DNA of 64,000 bases from Cellvibrio sp. UBA7661. GTDB taxonomy: Bacteria; Pseudomonadota; Gammaproteobacteria; Pseudomonadales; Cellvibrionaceae. The notes under the pieces were generated by a model. It was not told the DNA's origin, did not search any database, and saw only the letters and a program-made list of their open reading frames with translations. The DNA is taken from NCBI GenBank assembly GCA_002483365.1, contig DLHT01000014.1, forward strand, positions 1 through 64,000. Direction: 5' to 3'. The first letter of the stretch is position 1. Every line of letters begins with the position of its first letter. The position numbers and the translations under genes were made by a program. Positions 8,499 through 17,700 of the stretch are shown in pieces.

Positions 8499-9594
8499 TT
8501 AAAGACCCGCTTTTAAACTTTCGACAATAAATTGATCCAAGTCGCCATCCAATACCGCTTGGGTATTAGAGGTCTGCACACCCGTACGCAGATCTTTGAT
8601 GCGCGAATCATCTAATACGTAAGAACGAATTTGGCTGCCCCAGCCGATATCGGATTTGTTATCTTCCATCGCTTGTTTTTCGGCATTACGCTTTTGTATT
8701 TCCTGCTCGTACATTTTTGCACGTAGCATTTTATACGCTTTATCGCGGTTGGCATGTTGCGAGCGCTCGTTCTGGCACTGCACAACAATTCCTGTTGGAA
8801 TGTGGGTGATACGAATCGCAGAATCCGTTTTGTTAACGTGTTGACCACCGGCACCGCTTGCACGGTATGTATCAATACGCAAATCAGCAGGATTGATTTC
8901 AATTTCAATGTTATCGTCGATTTCAGGCGATACAAAAACGGAACAAAAAGATGTGTGACGACGATTGCCAGAATCGAAAGGTGATTTACGCACTAAACGA
9001 TGCACCCCTGTTTCTGTACGCAACCAGCCGAAAGCATATTCGCCTTCAAAATAAATCGTGGCACTTTTAATACCGGCAACATCGCCAGCAGAGACCTCTT
9101 CAAGTGTCACCTTGAAACCTTTGGCCTCACCCCAACGCAAATACATACGCAAGACAATTTCAGCCCAATCCTGAGCTTCTGTCCCACCGGAACCCGATTG
9201 AATATCAAGATAAGCATTATTGGGATCTGTCTCACCTGAGAACATGCGGCGAAACTCAAGTACAGCGAGTTGTTTCTCCAGACGGTCAAGCTCGGCTTGC
9301 ACATCACTCACCATCGACTCATCATCTTCTTCAACTGCCATATCCAGCAATTCACGTGAGTCGGCAATTCCGCTATCCAACTCATCAATGGTCTTCACTA
9401 CCATTTCAAGCGATGATCGTTCACGACCCAACGCTTGGGCGCGTTCAGGGTTTTCCCATACGCTAGCCTCAGCAAGATCAAGTTCGACTTCAGCCAGGCG
9501 CTCTTTTTTCAGATCGTAGTCAAAGATACCCCCTGAGCACATCGGTGCGCTCGGTGAGGTCTTTTAGGCTATTTAATAAAGGGTTAATTTCCAT
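8499..9594 (-). CDS. prfB: Peptide chain release factor 2, with programmed +1 frameshift
   Basis: RF2 ends translation at UGA and UAA codons. The gene is in two frames. Frame one runs from the ATG at 9594 for 24 codons to an in-frame UGA at 9520-9522. Translation then shifts +1 into the main frame, giving about 364 residues in total. The shift site CTTTGAC is preceded by AGGGGG three bases upstream, the same arrangement as in Escherichia coli. RF2 levels regulate their own synthesis in this way. The main frame has the UGA-recognition motif SPF (RKSPFDSGNRRH) and the GGQ catalytic motif (SGAGGQHVNKTDSA). This is a normal gene, not a broken one. Confidence 0.97.
9519..9534 (-). promoter_or_regulatory. 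prfB programmed +1 frameshift signal
   Basis: On the minus strand the bases read AGGGGG TAT CTT TGA C. The internal Shine-Dalgarno-like AGGGGG stimulates the slip of the CUU-decoding tRNA at the in-frame UGA. Spacing and slippery codon match the classical prfB signal. Confidence 0.96.
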
Positions 9595-9744
9595 AAATCA
9601 GCGCAGTTTTCTCTGTAATTGGGGCTAAAAAGCCGGAAAAAGCGAGGCGCGCATTCTACATGAGATGACGCATCAGGCCAAACAGCCATAGGATGATAAA
9701 TTTCTGCTGTTCAATGTTGTCAAATATTAATCGGTTGCCAGATA

Positions 9745-10587
9745 TCAATCGTCAGAGATCTCAATATTCGGCATGGCCTGAGCGTGCTGCTGCACTTTTT
9801 CCATCAGTTTGCAGGCAATAGAGCGATACCTCTGACTAATAGCGGATTCAGGATCAGCAACAACCGAAGGTATCCCATCATCTGTACCTGTACGAATTGA
9901 TAAATTCAGAGGTAATGCACCCAATAATTCCGACTGATAGCTACGGGCAATACGCTCCCCGCCGCCCTCACCAAAAATATGCTCTTCATGACCACAGTTA
10001 GAACACACATGAATCGCCATATTTTCAATCACACCCAGCACAGGCACATTCACTTTGCGAAACATTTCTATGGCCTTTTTAGCATCCAGCAATGCAATAT
10101 CCTGCGGCGTAGTCACTATCACCGCGCCTGTTACCGGCACTTTTTGTGCAAGGGTTATTTGGATATCTCCTGTGCCCGGCGGCATATCGATAATTAGATA
10201 ATCCAGATTATCCCAACGGGTCTGCATAAGTAGCTGCTGTAATGCGCCGGTCGCCATAGGGCCGCGCCACAACATGGGAGTATCTTCTGTAACCAGATAG
10301 CCCATCGAAATAGATTGAATGCCATGCGCCATAACAGGCAACATTTGTTGTTTACCTTGCTCACCAACTACATCCGGACGACGCTGCCCTACACCTAACA
10401 TGTGCGGCTGGCTTGGACCATAAATATCCGCATCCAAAATACCAACACGCGCCCCTTCTGCCGCTAACGCCAAGGCCAAATTGACTGAGGTCGTTGATTT
10501 GCCTACACCGCCCTTGCCTGATGCAACGGCAATAATATGTTTTACATTCGGGATCGATTGGGAATGTGCCGTTTGAACCGTCGCCAT
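9745..10587 (-). CDS. apbC: Iron-sulfur cluster carrier protein Mrp/ApbC
   Basis: 280 residues of the Mrp/NBP35 P-loop ATPase family, which binds and transfers [4Fe-4S] clusters to apoproteins. The deviant Walker A motif GKGGVGKST is at residues 24-32. The cluster-binding CxxC is in CSNCGHEEHIFGEGG near residue 195. The N-terminal MIP18-like domain of longer Mrp proteins is absent. The start MATVQ at 10587 is preferred because AGAGG lies just upstream. The open frame extends further, to 10800, but that part overlaps the neighbouring pump gene and its terminator. Confidence 0.95.
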   Translation of the reverse strand: MATVQTAHSQSIPNVKHIIAVASGKGGVGKSTTSVNLALALAAEGARVGILDADIYGPSQPHMLGVGQRRPDVVGEQGKQQMLPVMAHGIQSISMGYLVTEDTPMLWRGPMATGALQQLLMQTRWDNLDYLIIDMPPGTGDIQITLAQKVPVTGAVIVTTPQDIALLDAKKAIEMFRKVNVPVLGVIENMAIHVCSNCGHEEHIFGEGGGERIARSYQSELLGALPLNLSIRTGTDDGIPSVVADPESAISQRYRSIACKLMEKVQQHAQAMPNIEISDD

Positions 10588-10662
10588 TTTTAAACCTCTC
10601 ACTTCACTTTCAATGCCAGAACACCCCACAAAAGAGATGCCAATTTGGATGAGACGCACCCT

Positions 10663-10700
10663 AACAAAAAAAGGGTGCCTGGTGGCACCCTTTTTTTGTT
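10663..10700 (-). terminator. Intrinsic terminator of the first RND efflux operon
   Basis: A perfect 17-pair stem (GGGTGCC/GGCACCC core with A7 and T7 arms) around a TGGT loop lies 15 bases after the pump stop codon, between it and mrp. It is among the strongest terminators in the window. Confidence 0.93.
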
Positions 10701-10714
10701 GCATCGCGTGTTGA

Positions 10715-13700
10715 TTAAATGGCTTCGGCCATTTCCTCTTGCTCATCCCGATCGTGTTGATGGTCTTTGGCGAGCAACATATAAACTGAAGGCAATACAA
10801 ACAAGGTAAAGAAGGTTCCGATTGTCATCCCCAAAACCAACACAATACCAATTGCATTACGTGCTTCGGCTCCTGCACCAGCGGCAAAAATCAGCGGCGT
10901 ATGGCCAGCAATTGTTGCAACGCTGGTCATCATAACCGGACGTAAACGCAGCAGGGATGCCTCGCGGATAGCATCCAGCTTAGCCTTACCTTCTTCCTGT
11001 AATTTATTGGCAAATTCCACTACCAAAATACCATTACGTGCGATCAGTCCCATTAGCGTTACCAGCCCCACCTGAGAGTAAATATTAAGTGTGGTAGTGA
11101 ACCCGTTGGTAAAAAATGGAATTGGCATTGGTATTTTCCAGAAGGTAAACAACAAAGCACCAAACATCGCCAGAGGTACCGAGCCAGCCAAAATAACCAA
11201 TGGATCACGGAAACTGTTATATTGGGCAGCTAACACTAGGAAAATCATCAATATCGCCATCAAGAAAGCGGGTAAAAAAGTATTCCCTTCGCGGATCAAT
11301 TGACGGGACTCACCAGTGTAATCAATCGTATAGCTCGTGGGTAATATTTTCCTCGCTTCAGATTCTACATACGCCAAAGTTTCACCCAAAGGCTTACCAG
11401 AAACACCACTGATTTTAACTGCATTTAATTGTTGCATGCGGTTGATCGTTCGCGGCTCCGTTGTATGACTGATACTGGCGACTTGATCCAAGCGAATCAA
11501 CTGATTATCGGGTCCAGTGACATAAAGATTTGATAAATCATCAGGATTTAAACGCTCAGCACGCTTAACCTGCGGTATGACCTTGTAACTCTGCCCGGCC
11601 ATATTAAAACGGTTAACATAGCCACCACCTAACAAGGTACCCACATCATTAGTGACTGTTTGCAAATCCAATCCGAGATCCGCGACCTTTTCACGATCAA
11701 TACTTAATTTGTAGTCTGGTTGATCTACTTTCACATCCAGCGTTGAGAAATAAAACATACCAGACTTAGTCATGATCTCTTGTACTTTTAATGCATGGTC
11801 ATAAATTTCTTTAATATCTGCAGTAGATGCAATCACAATTTCAAACGGAAATTGCCCACCACCAGGAAGCGCAGGAGGGGTGATTGGAAGAATTTTAACT
11901 CCTGCTATAGCCGACAACTTCTGCTGAACTTCAGGCATGATTTCAAATACATCTCGATCACGCTCTTCCCAAGGTTTTGTCACCATACCTGAGAATCCAC
12001 CTGTCGGCAGTGTTAACTGAAAAGTAAAGTCCGTTTCTGGAACACTCATAAACGCTTCATTAACCTGCTTACCGTAGTGAGATGACTGGTCAACAGTAGA
12101 GTTGGCTTGAGCATCGACAATACCGAAGATCACACCCTGATCTTCGGTTGGAGCTAACTCCTTTGGTGACATACTGTAAAGTGGAAAACATGACACTGTG
12201 ATGCCAATCCAAAAAATGTATATCCCAATGCGATTCTGCAAACTTGCTTGCAACTTATTGCCATACCAATCACGGAAACGTTCAAAGGGTTTTTCCAGAG
12301 GAGCTTTCAAACCTGTGTGAGGTTTCAGCATACGCGACCCCAACATGGGCGACAGAGTAATAGCAACAATTGCCGAAATTGTTACCGCCCCTGCAAGCGT
12401 AATAGCAAATTCTCTGAACAAGGAACCAATCAAACCACCCTGTAAACCAATCGGTACATACACTGAAGCCAAGGTCACTGTCATGGCCAGAATCGGCCCC
12501 GCTAATTCACGGGCAGATATAATTGCCGCAGCGAATGGTTTCATCCCATCCTGTATATGACGCTCGATGTTTTCCACCATAACGATAGCATCATCCACAA
12601 CAAGGCCAACACACAACACGATGGACAACAGCGTCAGCAAATTCAATGAGAATCCGCATACTTGCATAATAAATAGCGCGCCTATCAGTGACAGCGGAAT
12701 TGCCAGCACAGGAATAATCACAGAACGACTAAAGCCCAGGAACAAGAAAATAACAATGACGATGATCAATAAGGTTTCGGTCAGCGTTTTGATAACTTCA
12801 TGGATAGCAGCATCAATATATTCTGTAGAGTCATAAGCTACCGTTCCCGATAATCCCGTAGGCAATTCGGCTTTGATTGCTTCCATCTCTTTATTTACTG
12901 CCTTCATGACATCGAGCGCGTTGGCGTTGGGCGCAACCCAAACCCCCATAAATACAGCAGTATCACCCGAGTAGTTAACAATGGTGTCGTAATTCTCCGC
13001 ACCGAGTACGACGTCGGCGATATCACTTAAACGGATAATTCCATCGGCCGAATTGCGAATCACGAGCTGTTTAAATTCTTCCACACTTTTTAAATCCGTG
13101 TCTGCACGCAAATTCACTTGTGTGTAGGAACCACGCGTTTGACCGACAGCTGCTTGAACGTTATTCGCCGCCAAGGCGGCACGCACTTGCACGGGTGTTA
13201 CATTTAATGCTGCCATACGCTCTGGTTTTAACCAGATGCGCATTGCGAAAGTCCTACCACCAAGCACATCCGCTTTTTGCACACCTGCAACAGCAGTTAA
13301 ACGCGGCTGGATAGAACGCGTTAAAAAATCCGTAATCTGGTTCTGCTCCAGAATTTCTGAACTGAAGCTTATATACGCCGCCGCAAATTGAGAATCTGCT
13401 GCCTCAATACGAATGGCGGGCACCTCTGCTTCTGGCGGTAGATCTCCACGCACCTGGTTTACCTTGGCTGAAATTTCAGTCATGGCTTTCAGCGGATCAT
13501 AATTCAAACGTAAATGTGCAGTAACGGTAGACATACCCATCGCACTTTGCGATTCGATGTAATCAATGCCGCCAGCTGAAGCAATTGCACGCTCAATTGG
13601 TGTTGTAATAAATCCGCGTACTAATTCCGCGTTTGCACCAACATATACGGTGTTAATAATGATTACAGAGATGTCACTACGGGGATATTGGCGCACAGTC

Positions 13701-13795
13701 AGGTTTGACCCTGCCTGTATCCCCAAAATCAAAATAAGCAGGCTGACAACAATAGAGACAACCGGACGCTTAATAAAAATATCGGTAAATTTCAT
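10715..13795 (-). CDS. RND efflux pump permease (HAE1 family)
   Basis: 1026 residues, full length for an AcrB-like inner-membrane pump. The N-terminal transmembrane helix (FIKRPVVSIVVSLLILILGI), two large periplasmic loops and twelve hydrophobic segments are all present. The proton-relay aspartate pair in TM4 is intact (GLVVDDAIVMVENIERH, about residues 401-402). It exports drugs or other amphiphiles by proton antiport, working with the adaptor encoded just upstream and with an outer-membrane channel that is not encoded here. It shares a unit with the adaptor gene, 103 bases apart, and a small hairpin lies in that gap. The substrate cannot be predicted. Confidence 0.95.
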   Translation of the reverse strand: MKFTDIFIKRPVVSIVVSLLILILGIQAGSNLTVRQYPRSDISVIIINTVYVGANAELVRGFITTPIERAIASAGGIDYIESQSAMGMSTVTAHLRLNYDPLKAMTEISAKVNQVRGDLPPEAEVPAIRIEAADSQFAAAYISFSSEILEQNQITDFLTRSIQPRLTAVAGVQKADVLGGRTFAMRIWLKPERMAALNVTPVQVRAALAANNVQAAVGQTRGSYTQVNLRADTDLKSVEEFKQLVIRNSADGIIRLSDIADVVLGAENYDTIVNYSGDTAVFMGVWVAPNANALDVMKAVNKEMEAIKAELPTGLSGTVAYDSTEYIDAAIHEVIKTLTETLLIIVIVIFLFLGFSRSVIIPVLAIPLSLIGALFIMQVCGFSLNLLTLLSIVLCVGLVVDDAIVMVENIERHIQDGMKPFAAAIISARELAGPILAMTVTLASVYVPIGLQGGLIGSLFREFAITLAGAVTISAIVAITLSPMLGSRMLKPHTGLKAPLEKPFERFRDWYGNKLQASLQNRIGIYIFWIGITVSCFPLYSMSPKELAPTEDQGVIFGIVDAQANSTVDQSSHYGKQVNEAFMSVPETDFTFQLTLPTGGFSGMVTKPWEERDRDVFEIMPEVQQKLSAIAGVKILPITPPALPGGGQFPFEIVIASTADIKEIYDHALKVQEIMTKSGMFYFSTLDVKVDQPDYKLSIDREKVADLGLDLQTVTNDVGTLLGGGYVNRFNMAGQSYKVIPQVKRAERLNPDDLSNLYVTGPDNQLIRLDQVASISHTTEPRTINRMQQLNAVKISGVSGKPLGETLAYVESEARKILPTSYTIDYTGESRQLIREGNTFLPAFLMAILMIFLVLAAQYNSFRDPLVILAGSVPLAMFGALLFTFWKIPMPIPFFTNGFTTTLNIYSQVGLVTLMGLIARNGILVVEFANKLQEEGKAKLDAIREASLLRLRPVMMTSVATIAGHTPLIFAAGAGAEARNAIGIVLVLGMTIGTFFTLFVLPSVYMLLAKDHQHDRDEQEEMAEAI

Positions 13796-13849
13796 AAGTT
13801 AGGCTCAATTGGCTTTGTGGCTTATGGAGTAAATCAATTTGATCAATAT

Positions 13850-13869
13850 CTCCCCTCTACCGAGGGGAG
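13850..13869 (-). other. Hairpin between adaptor and pump genes
   Basis: CTCCCCTC/GAGGGGAG forms an eight-pair GC-rich stem with a four-base loop and no T run on either strand. It lies between two genes of one transcript, so it may stabilise the adaptor message or lower expression of the pump, rather than terminate. Confidence 0.55.
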
Positions 13870-13898
13870 AGTAAAAATCGAAACAGGGATTAGAAAAA

Positions 13899-15023
13899 TT
13901 AACTATCTGATGGAGTAGGTTCAAGCTTGAACTCTGGTGTAGGCAACGTACTTACGGTAACCGCCTGACCATTCAACAATTTAAATGCGCCAGCACTGGC
14001 CACCACATCACCAGCTTTAATGCCATCTACAATTTCCACAAAATCACCACGTGCCTTACCCAAGCGGACAAATTGTTGGCGTGCCTTAAAGGTTCCTGCC
14101 TTTTCTCCTTCTTCGATGACAAAAACCGTATCACCGAAGGGAGCATAAATCACCGCTGTGCTAGGAACGGCTAATACATCCCGCGGGTCAGAGAGAGTGA
14201 CTTGGGTTTCAACTGCCATACCTGGAATCAGCAGACTTTTTTCATTGTTGAGATACGACTGCACAATTGCATTGCGAGTAACTGGACTAATTTCTGCACC
14301 GATCGCGGTTATTTCTCCGCTGATTGTTGCATCAGAACCATCGCCCACACTCACCTCAACAGGTAAGCCACGGTTCATTTGAACCAGCCAAAATTGCGGG
14401 ACAGGAAAATTCACTCGCACGCTGTTGGTTGCTTGCAGCGAAACAATTTCCGTACCCACTAATAAGTCTTCACCCAAATCTACTTTGCGGATACCTAGAC
14501 GGCCATCAAACGGAGCTCGAACCACTTTTTTATCAAGCGTTGTTTTTAAATCCGCCACGTCTCCCTGAGCTGACTCCATTTGCTGCACAGCCATATCCAG
14601 CTCGCTTTGGGAAACCGTGTTGCGTTTACGCAACTCAACCAAACGTTCATGGTTAGATTTGGCCAAGCGCAAACGCGCCTCTGCTGCGCTCAACTGAGCC
14701 TGTTCATTGCCAGACTCCTGCACCAAAATTACCGTGCCTTTTTTGATCTGTTCGCCGGACTTAAAACGGATCTCTTTCACTTTGCCAGCCACTTCTGCTG
14801 CAATGACGATCCCCTCAGATGCCTCTACTGTACCCATCGCCCTGTATGTATTGGGCCATTGCTGAATTTCAGCAGTATATGTACTGACTGTCTCTGAGGG
14901 CGGCGGTGTGTTTTCGCCTGCATTTACCATAGCGACAATTTGGCCAGCTTTAATGCCGCCAATAACCAGCACTATTCCGAATAGGCTTGCAACTGCAATG
15001 CCGATTGATTTCACATTGTTCAT
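13899..15023 (-). CDS. RND efflux periplasmic adaptor subunit (HlyD/AcrA family)
   Basis: About 374 residues. An N-terminal membrane anchor (SIGIAVASLFGIVLVIGGI) is followed by a lipoyl/barrel-sandwich half (EVAGKVKEIRFKSGEQIKKG), a coiled-coil hairpin (about residues 105-165) and the returning beta domains (VRAPFDGRLGIRKVDLGE). It bridges the inner-membrane pump and an outer-membrane channel. It is the first gene of the operon with the pump. A TetR-type palindrome lies about 200 bases upstream. The ATG at 15023 places the anchor at the very N terminus; an in-frame ATG at 15080 is possible. Neither has a clear ribosome-binding site. Confidence 0.93.
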   Translation of the reverse strand: MNNVKSIGIAVASLFGIVLVIGGIKAGQIVAMVNAGENTPPPSETVSTYTAEIQQWPNTYRAMGTVEASEGIVIAAEVAGKVKEIRFKSGEQIKKGTVILVQESGNEQAQLSAAEARLRLAKSNHERLVELRKRNTVSQSELDMAVQQMESAQGDVADLKTTLDKKVVRAPFDGRLGIRKVDLGEDLLVGTEIVSLQATNSVRVNFPVPQFWLVQMNRGLPVEVSVGDGSDATISGEITAIGAEISPVTRNAIVQSYLNNEKSLLIPGMAVETQVTLSDPRDVLAVPSTAVIYAPFGDTVFVIEEGEKAGTFKARQQFVRLGKARGDFVEIVDGIKAGDVVASAGAFKLLNGQAVTVSTLPTPEFKLEPTPSDS

Positions 15024-15080
15024 AAAAGAAGAACCAATTAGAGGGGGAAATATCACTAACACGGAGCTACGCAATATCAT

Positions 15081-15378
15081 GCGGGAGGGAGGCGATAAAC
15101 CGTCGGTATCCCAACCAAAATTGCGGCTTTTTCAGCCGAAGATTTTTGCATAGCCATCACTAAAACCAAAACGAACAAGTGTCACAAAATGTAAAGCCCA
15201 AGCGTTCACTTTGGAGATCAAACAAAACCAGCCGACCATCTGGTCGGTTGGCGAATAATATTCTCTTTTTAACGATTTTCCAACGAATTGTTAGGTGCAG
15301 CACAAAGTGATGACATTCATCACTCGATGCTATTTTGCTGATTATTATGTCAACTAATGTCAGGAGACTTATGCGCTA
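15081..15378. other. Regulatory spacer upstream of the first RND operon (about 300 bases)
   Basis: No gene is supported here. The one clear structure is the TetR-type palindrome at 15228-15251. The rest is ordinary A/T-leaning spacer, and no convincing promoter could be fixed. Confidence 0.5.
15228..15251. promoter_or_regulatory. TetR-type operator palindrome upstream of RND operon
   Basis: An inverted repeat has inner arms CCGACCA/TGGTCGG around a two-base centre and outer arms CCA/TGG, with one mismatched pair between them. That gives ten matching pairs over 24 bases. ACCGACC...GGTCGGT palindromes are typical of TetR-family repressors, which often control RND pumps. No regulator gene is adjacent, so the regulator must be encoded elsewhere. 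Confidence 0.6.
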
Positions 15379-15816
15379 TTAACCTTCAATGGCATAGACC
15401 AGACGGGGCTCAGCGATACCCGAGCCTTCGCCAAATGCCGGGAGGGATGCAACCAAATACACATCTCCGGTGATGCATTTCAACAGCCCGCACATCACAT
15501 CAAGGGATTTATCAGAAGCAACCTTTATGTCGCCTTCTATTAATAGAGTATTCGTTCGCTCCAAAATGGCCAGCCTGTCAGATTGAGCCCATACGCTCAC
15601 CGACTGGATAGAGATACGAGGAATGGTAGTGGAAGATTTTTGCAAATTAATGTCTTTAAGGATAAGACGCCAAAACTGTGGCCCCGCATTAAATGCGGAT
15701 GAAAATTCCATTTTTGACCCCAGAATACCTTCAGCCAACAACCTTCGTTCCAGAAGACGGGTTTTGTTAAAGCCAACGTAGTTTTCCGGATAAAAAATAA
15801 GTGATGTAGATGCCAT
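15379..15816 (-). CDS. Hypothetical protein, unrecognised
   Basis: 145 residues from the ATG at 15816, which has AGGGA five bases upstream. The frame stays open a further 24 codons without an ATG, so a TTG start at 15877-15879 (166 residues) cannot be excluded. I do not recognise a family. There is no signal peptide or membrane segment, two cysteines sit near the C terminus (MCGLLKC), and the composition is mixed alpha/beta. Codon choice resembles that of neighbouring genes, which supports real coding. It is transcribed away from nudJ and has no operon partner. Confidence 0.55.
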   Translation of the reverse strand: MASTSLIFYPENYVGFNKTRLLERRLLAEGILGSKMEFSSAFNAGPQFWRLILKDINLQKSSTTIPRISIQSVSVWAQSDRLAILERTNTLLIEGDIKVASDKSLDVMCGLLKCITGDVYLVASLPAFGEGSGIAEPRLVYAIEG

Positions 15817-16000
15817 ATACGTCCCTGTCGTTGTTTTGATTAGTGATCCATCCTTAACTTTCAAGCCGGATTCAAACAAAGTATCTGCCAGAAATCAACG
15901 CACCAACTGCTGTTCTTTGAAGTAGGTCTGTTAGCATCTGCGCTTCTATTATTTTTATACTTCACTTTTATCTTTTACCCCATCTAAACAGGACTCAACT

Positions 16001-16438
16001 ATGACTTGGGCACCCCACGTAACTGTCGCCACTATTACTGAACGCGACAATCGTTTTCTTATGGTCTATGAAGAGGCCGACGGCAAAAAAGTCTACAACC
16101 AGCCCGCAGGCCATTTAGACCCTAATGAGACATTAGCAGAGGCGGCGATCCGCGAAACGCTGGAGGAGACGGGCTGGACTGTGGAGTTGACCGGAGTGGT
16201 TGGCGTAAATTTGTATACCGCCCCCAGTAATGGCATTACTTACTTCCGCACCACTTTCATTGCACACCCCATTAGCCACGACCAAACCCGATCACTGGAT
16301 ACCGGTATTATCGAAGCAGTTTGGTTGAGCTACGATGAAATCCTTGCGATTAAGGATCAACTGCGAAGCCCAATGACCCTCCAAATCATTGAAGAATATC
16401 GCTCAGGACGACGTTTTCCGTTGAGCGTGGTCGGTTAG
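16001..16438 (+). CDS. nudJ: Nudix hydrolase, NudJ-like
   Basis: 145 residues with a full Nudix box, Gly37 to Trp59 (GHLDPNETLAEAAI, then RETLEETGW), whose glutamates bind the catalytic metal. Escherichia coli NudJ is a phosphatase acting on thiamin pyrimidine pyrophosphate, thiamin pyrophosphate and some nucleotides. The identification rests on both the domain and the position: nudJ-mnmA-hflD-purB is conserved in gammaproteobacteria. An 87-base gap with a GC-rich hairpin separates it from mnmA. Confidence 0.9.
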   Translation: MTWAPHVTVATITERDNRFLMVYEEADGKKVYNQPAGHLDPNETLAEAAIRETLEETGWTVELTGVVGVNLYTAPSNGITYFRTTFIAHPISHDQTRSLDTGIIEAVWLSYDEILAIKDQLRSPMTLQIIEEYRSGRRFPLSVVG

Positions 16439-16479
16439 CGCCACACCCATTTTCCCACCAAGGTGGCAGTACGCTGCTC

Positions 16480-16504
16480 AGGCGGGTAAAATGCCCGCCT
16501 TTCC
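16480..16504 (+). terminator. Weak hairpin, possible attenuator between nudJ and mnmA
   Basis: AGGCGGG/CCCGCCT forms a seven-pair stem with a seven-base loop followed by TTCCTT, a poor T run. It may terminate only part of the transcripts, which would partly uncouple nudJ from mnmA. Confidence 0.4.
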
Positions 16505-16525
16505 TTATTCCAGCAGTTGCTCCCT

Positions 16526-17641
16526 ATGCCCGAAACAAATCTCCCCGCCAGTTCAGGCAAAAGAGTCATCGTCGGTATGTCCGGCGGTGTAGATTCATCC
16601 GTTTCCGCCCTACTTCTTAAACAGCAAGGCTACCAAGTCGAAGGCCTGTTCATGAAAAACTGGGATGAGGATGACGGTACCGAGTATTGCACGGCCAAGG
16701 CAGATCTTGCCGACGCCGAAATGGTCTGTGAACGCATCGGCATAAAGCTACACACTGCCAATTTCGCTGCCGAATACTGGGATAACGTGTTCGAACACTT
16801 TCTCGATGAATACAAAGCAGGCCGCACTCCCAACCCCGATATTCTGTGCAACCGCGAAATCAAGTTCAAAGTATTTATGGAATACGCGCGCATGCTGGGC
16901 GGCGAACTGATTGCCACCGGTCATTATGTCCGTCGCGCCGATATTGATGGCCATGCGCATCTGTTAAAAGGTTTGGATCCCAACAAAGACCAAAGCTATT
17001 TTCTGCATGCAGTAGGTGAAGCTGAGTTCGCAAAATCCCTGTTTCCGGTCGGCGAACTTGAAAAACCTGAAGTGCGCCGGATAGCAGAAGAACATGGCCT
17101 GATCACCCACAACAAAAAAGACAGCACCGGGATTTGTTTTATTGGGGAGCGCCGCTTTAAAGATTTTTTGCAGCAATACCTGCCCGCTCAACCCGGTGAG
17201 ATACAAACGCCCGATGGCAAAGTCATTGGTGAGCATATGGGCTTGATGTATCACACGATTGGCCAACGCCAAGGGTTGGGCATCGGCGGCGTGAAAGGTG
17301 CCAATGAGGAGCCGTGGTTCGTTGCACAAAAAGATTTGGAACGAAATGTTTTAGTCGTTGTACAGGGCACCGATCACCCGTTGCTCTTCACAAATCACTT
17401 AATTGCCCAGCAAGCCCATTGGATTAATGGTACACCGCCCTCATCTGACTTCAGGTGCATGGCAAAAACCCGTTATCGTCAACCGGATCAAGCCTGCACC
17501 GTACAAGTCCAGGAAAACGGTTCGCTCGATGTACATTTCGACCAACCTCAACGCGCTGTCACACCCGGTCAATCTGTCGTCTTTTATAAAGAAGATATTT
17601 GTTTGGGCGGAGCCGTTATCGAATTGGCTGACAATCGCTAA
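16526..17641 (+). CDS. mnmA: tRNA-specific 2-thiouridylase MnmA
   Basis: 371 residues. The PP-loop ATP-binding motif SGGVDSS is at residues 19-25. The two catalytic cysteines are in PNPDILCNREIKF and TGICFIGERRF. MnmA adenylates U34 of tRNA-Lys, tRNA-Glu and tRNA-Gln and inserts sulfur to give s2U34. Sulfur arrives through TusA and the Tus relay, and a tusA gene is also in this window. The ATG at 16526 is chosen over a TTG at 16517. It is followed by hflD and purB as in Escherichia coli. Confidence 0.97.
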   Translation: MPETNLPASSGKRVIVGMSGGVDSSVSALLLKQQGYQVEGLFMKNWDEDDGTEYCTAKADLADAEMVCERIGIKLHTANFAAEYWDNVFEHFLDEYKAGRTPNPDILCNREIKFKVFMEYARMLGGELIATGHYVRRADIDGHAHLLKGLDPNKDQSYFLHAVGEAEFAKSLFPVGELEKPEVRRIAEEHGLITHNKKDSTGICFIGERRFKDFLQQYLPAQPGEIQTPDGKVIGEHMGLMYHTIGQRQGLGIGGVKGANEEPWFVAQKDLERNVLVVVQGTDHPLLFTNHLIAQQAHWINGTPPSSDFRCMAKTRYRQPDQACTVQVQENGSLDVHFDQPQRAVTPGQSVVFYKEDICLGGAVIELADNR

Positions 17642-17700
17642 TCCACTAATTGTTTTTAATCACAGGCTAATCACCTGGATATTTACAAAGAGAGTTTCGC

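Noticed and set aside
9520..9522. Premature stop in prfB
   Set aside because: The stop is the UGA of the conserved programmed frameshift, not a mutation.
10588..10800. N-terminal extension of Mrp
   Set aside because: It would run through the pump's terminator and into the pump gene. A good start with AGAGG lies at 10587.
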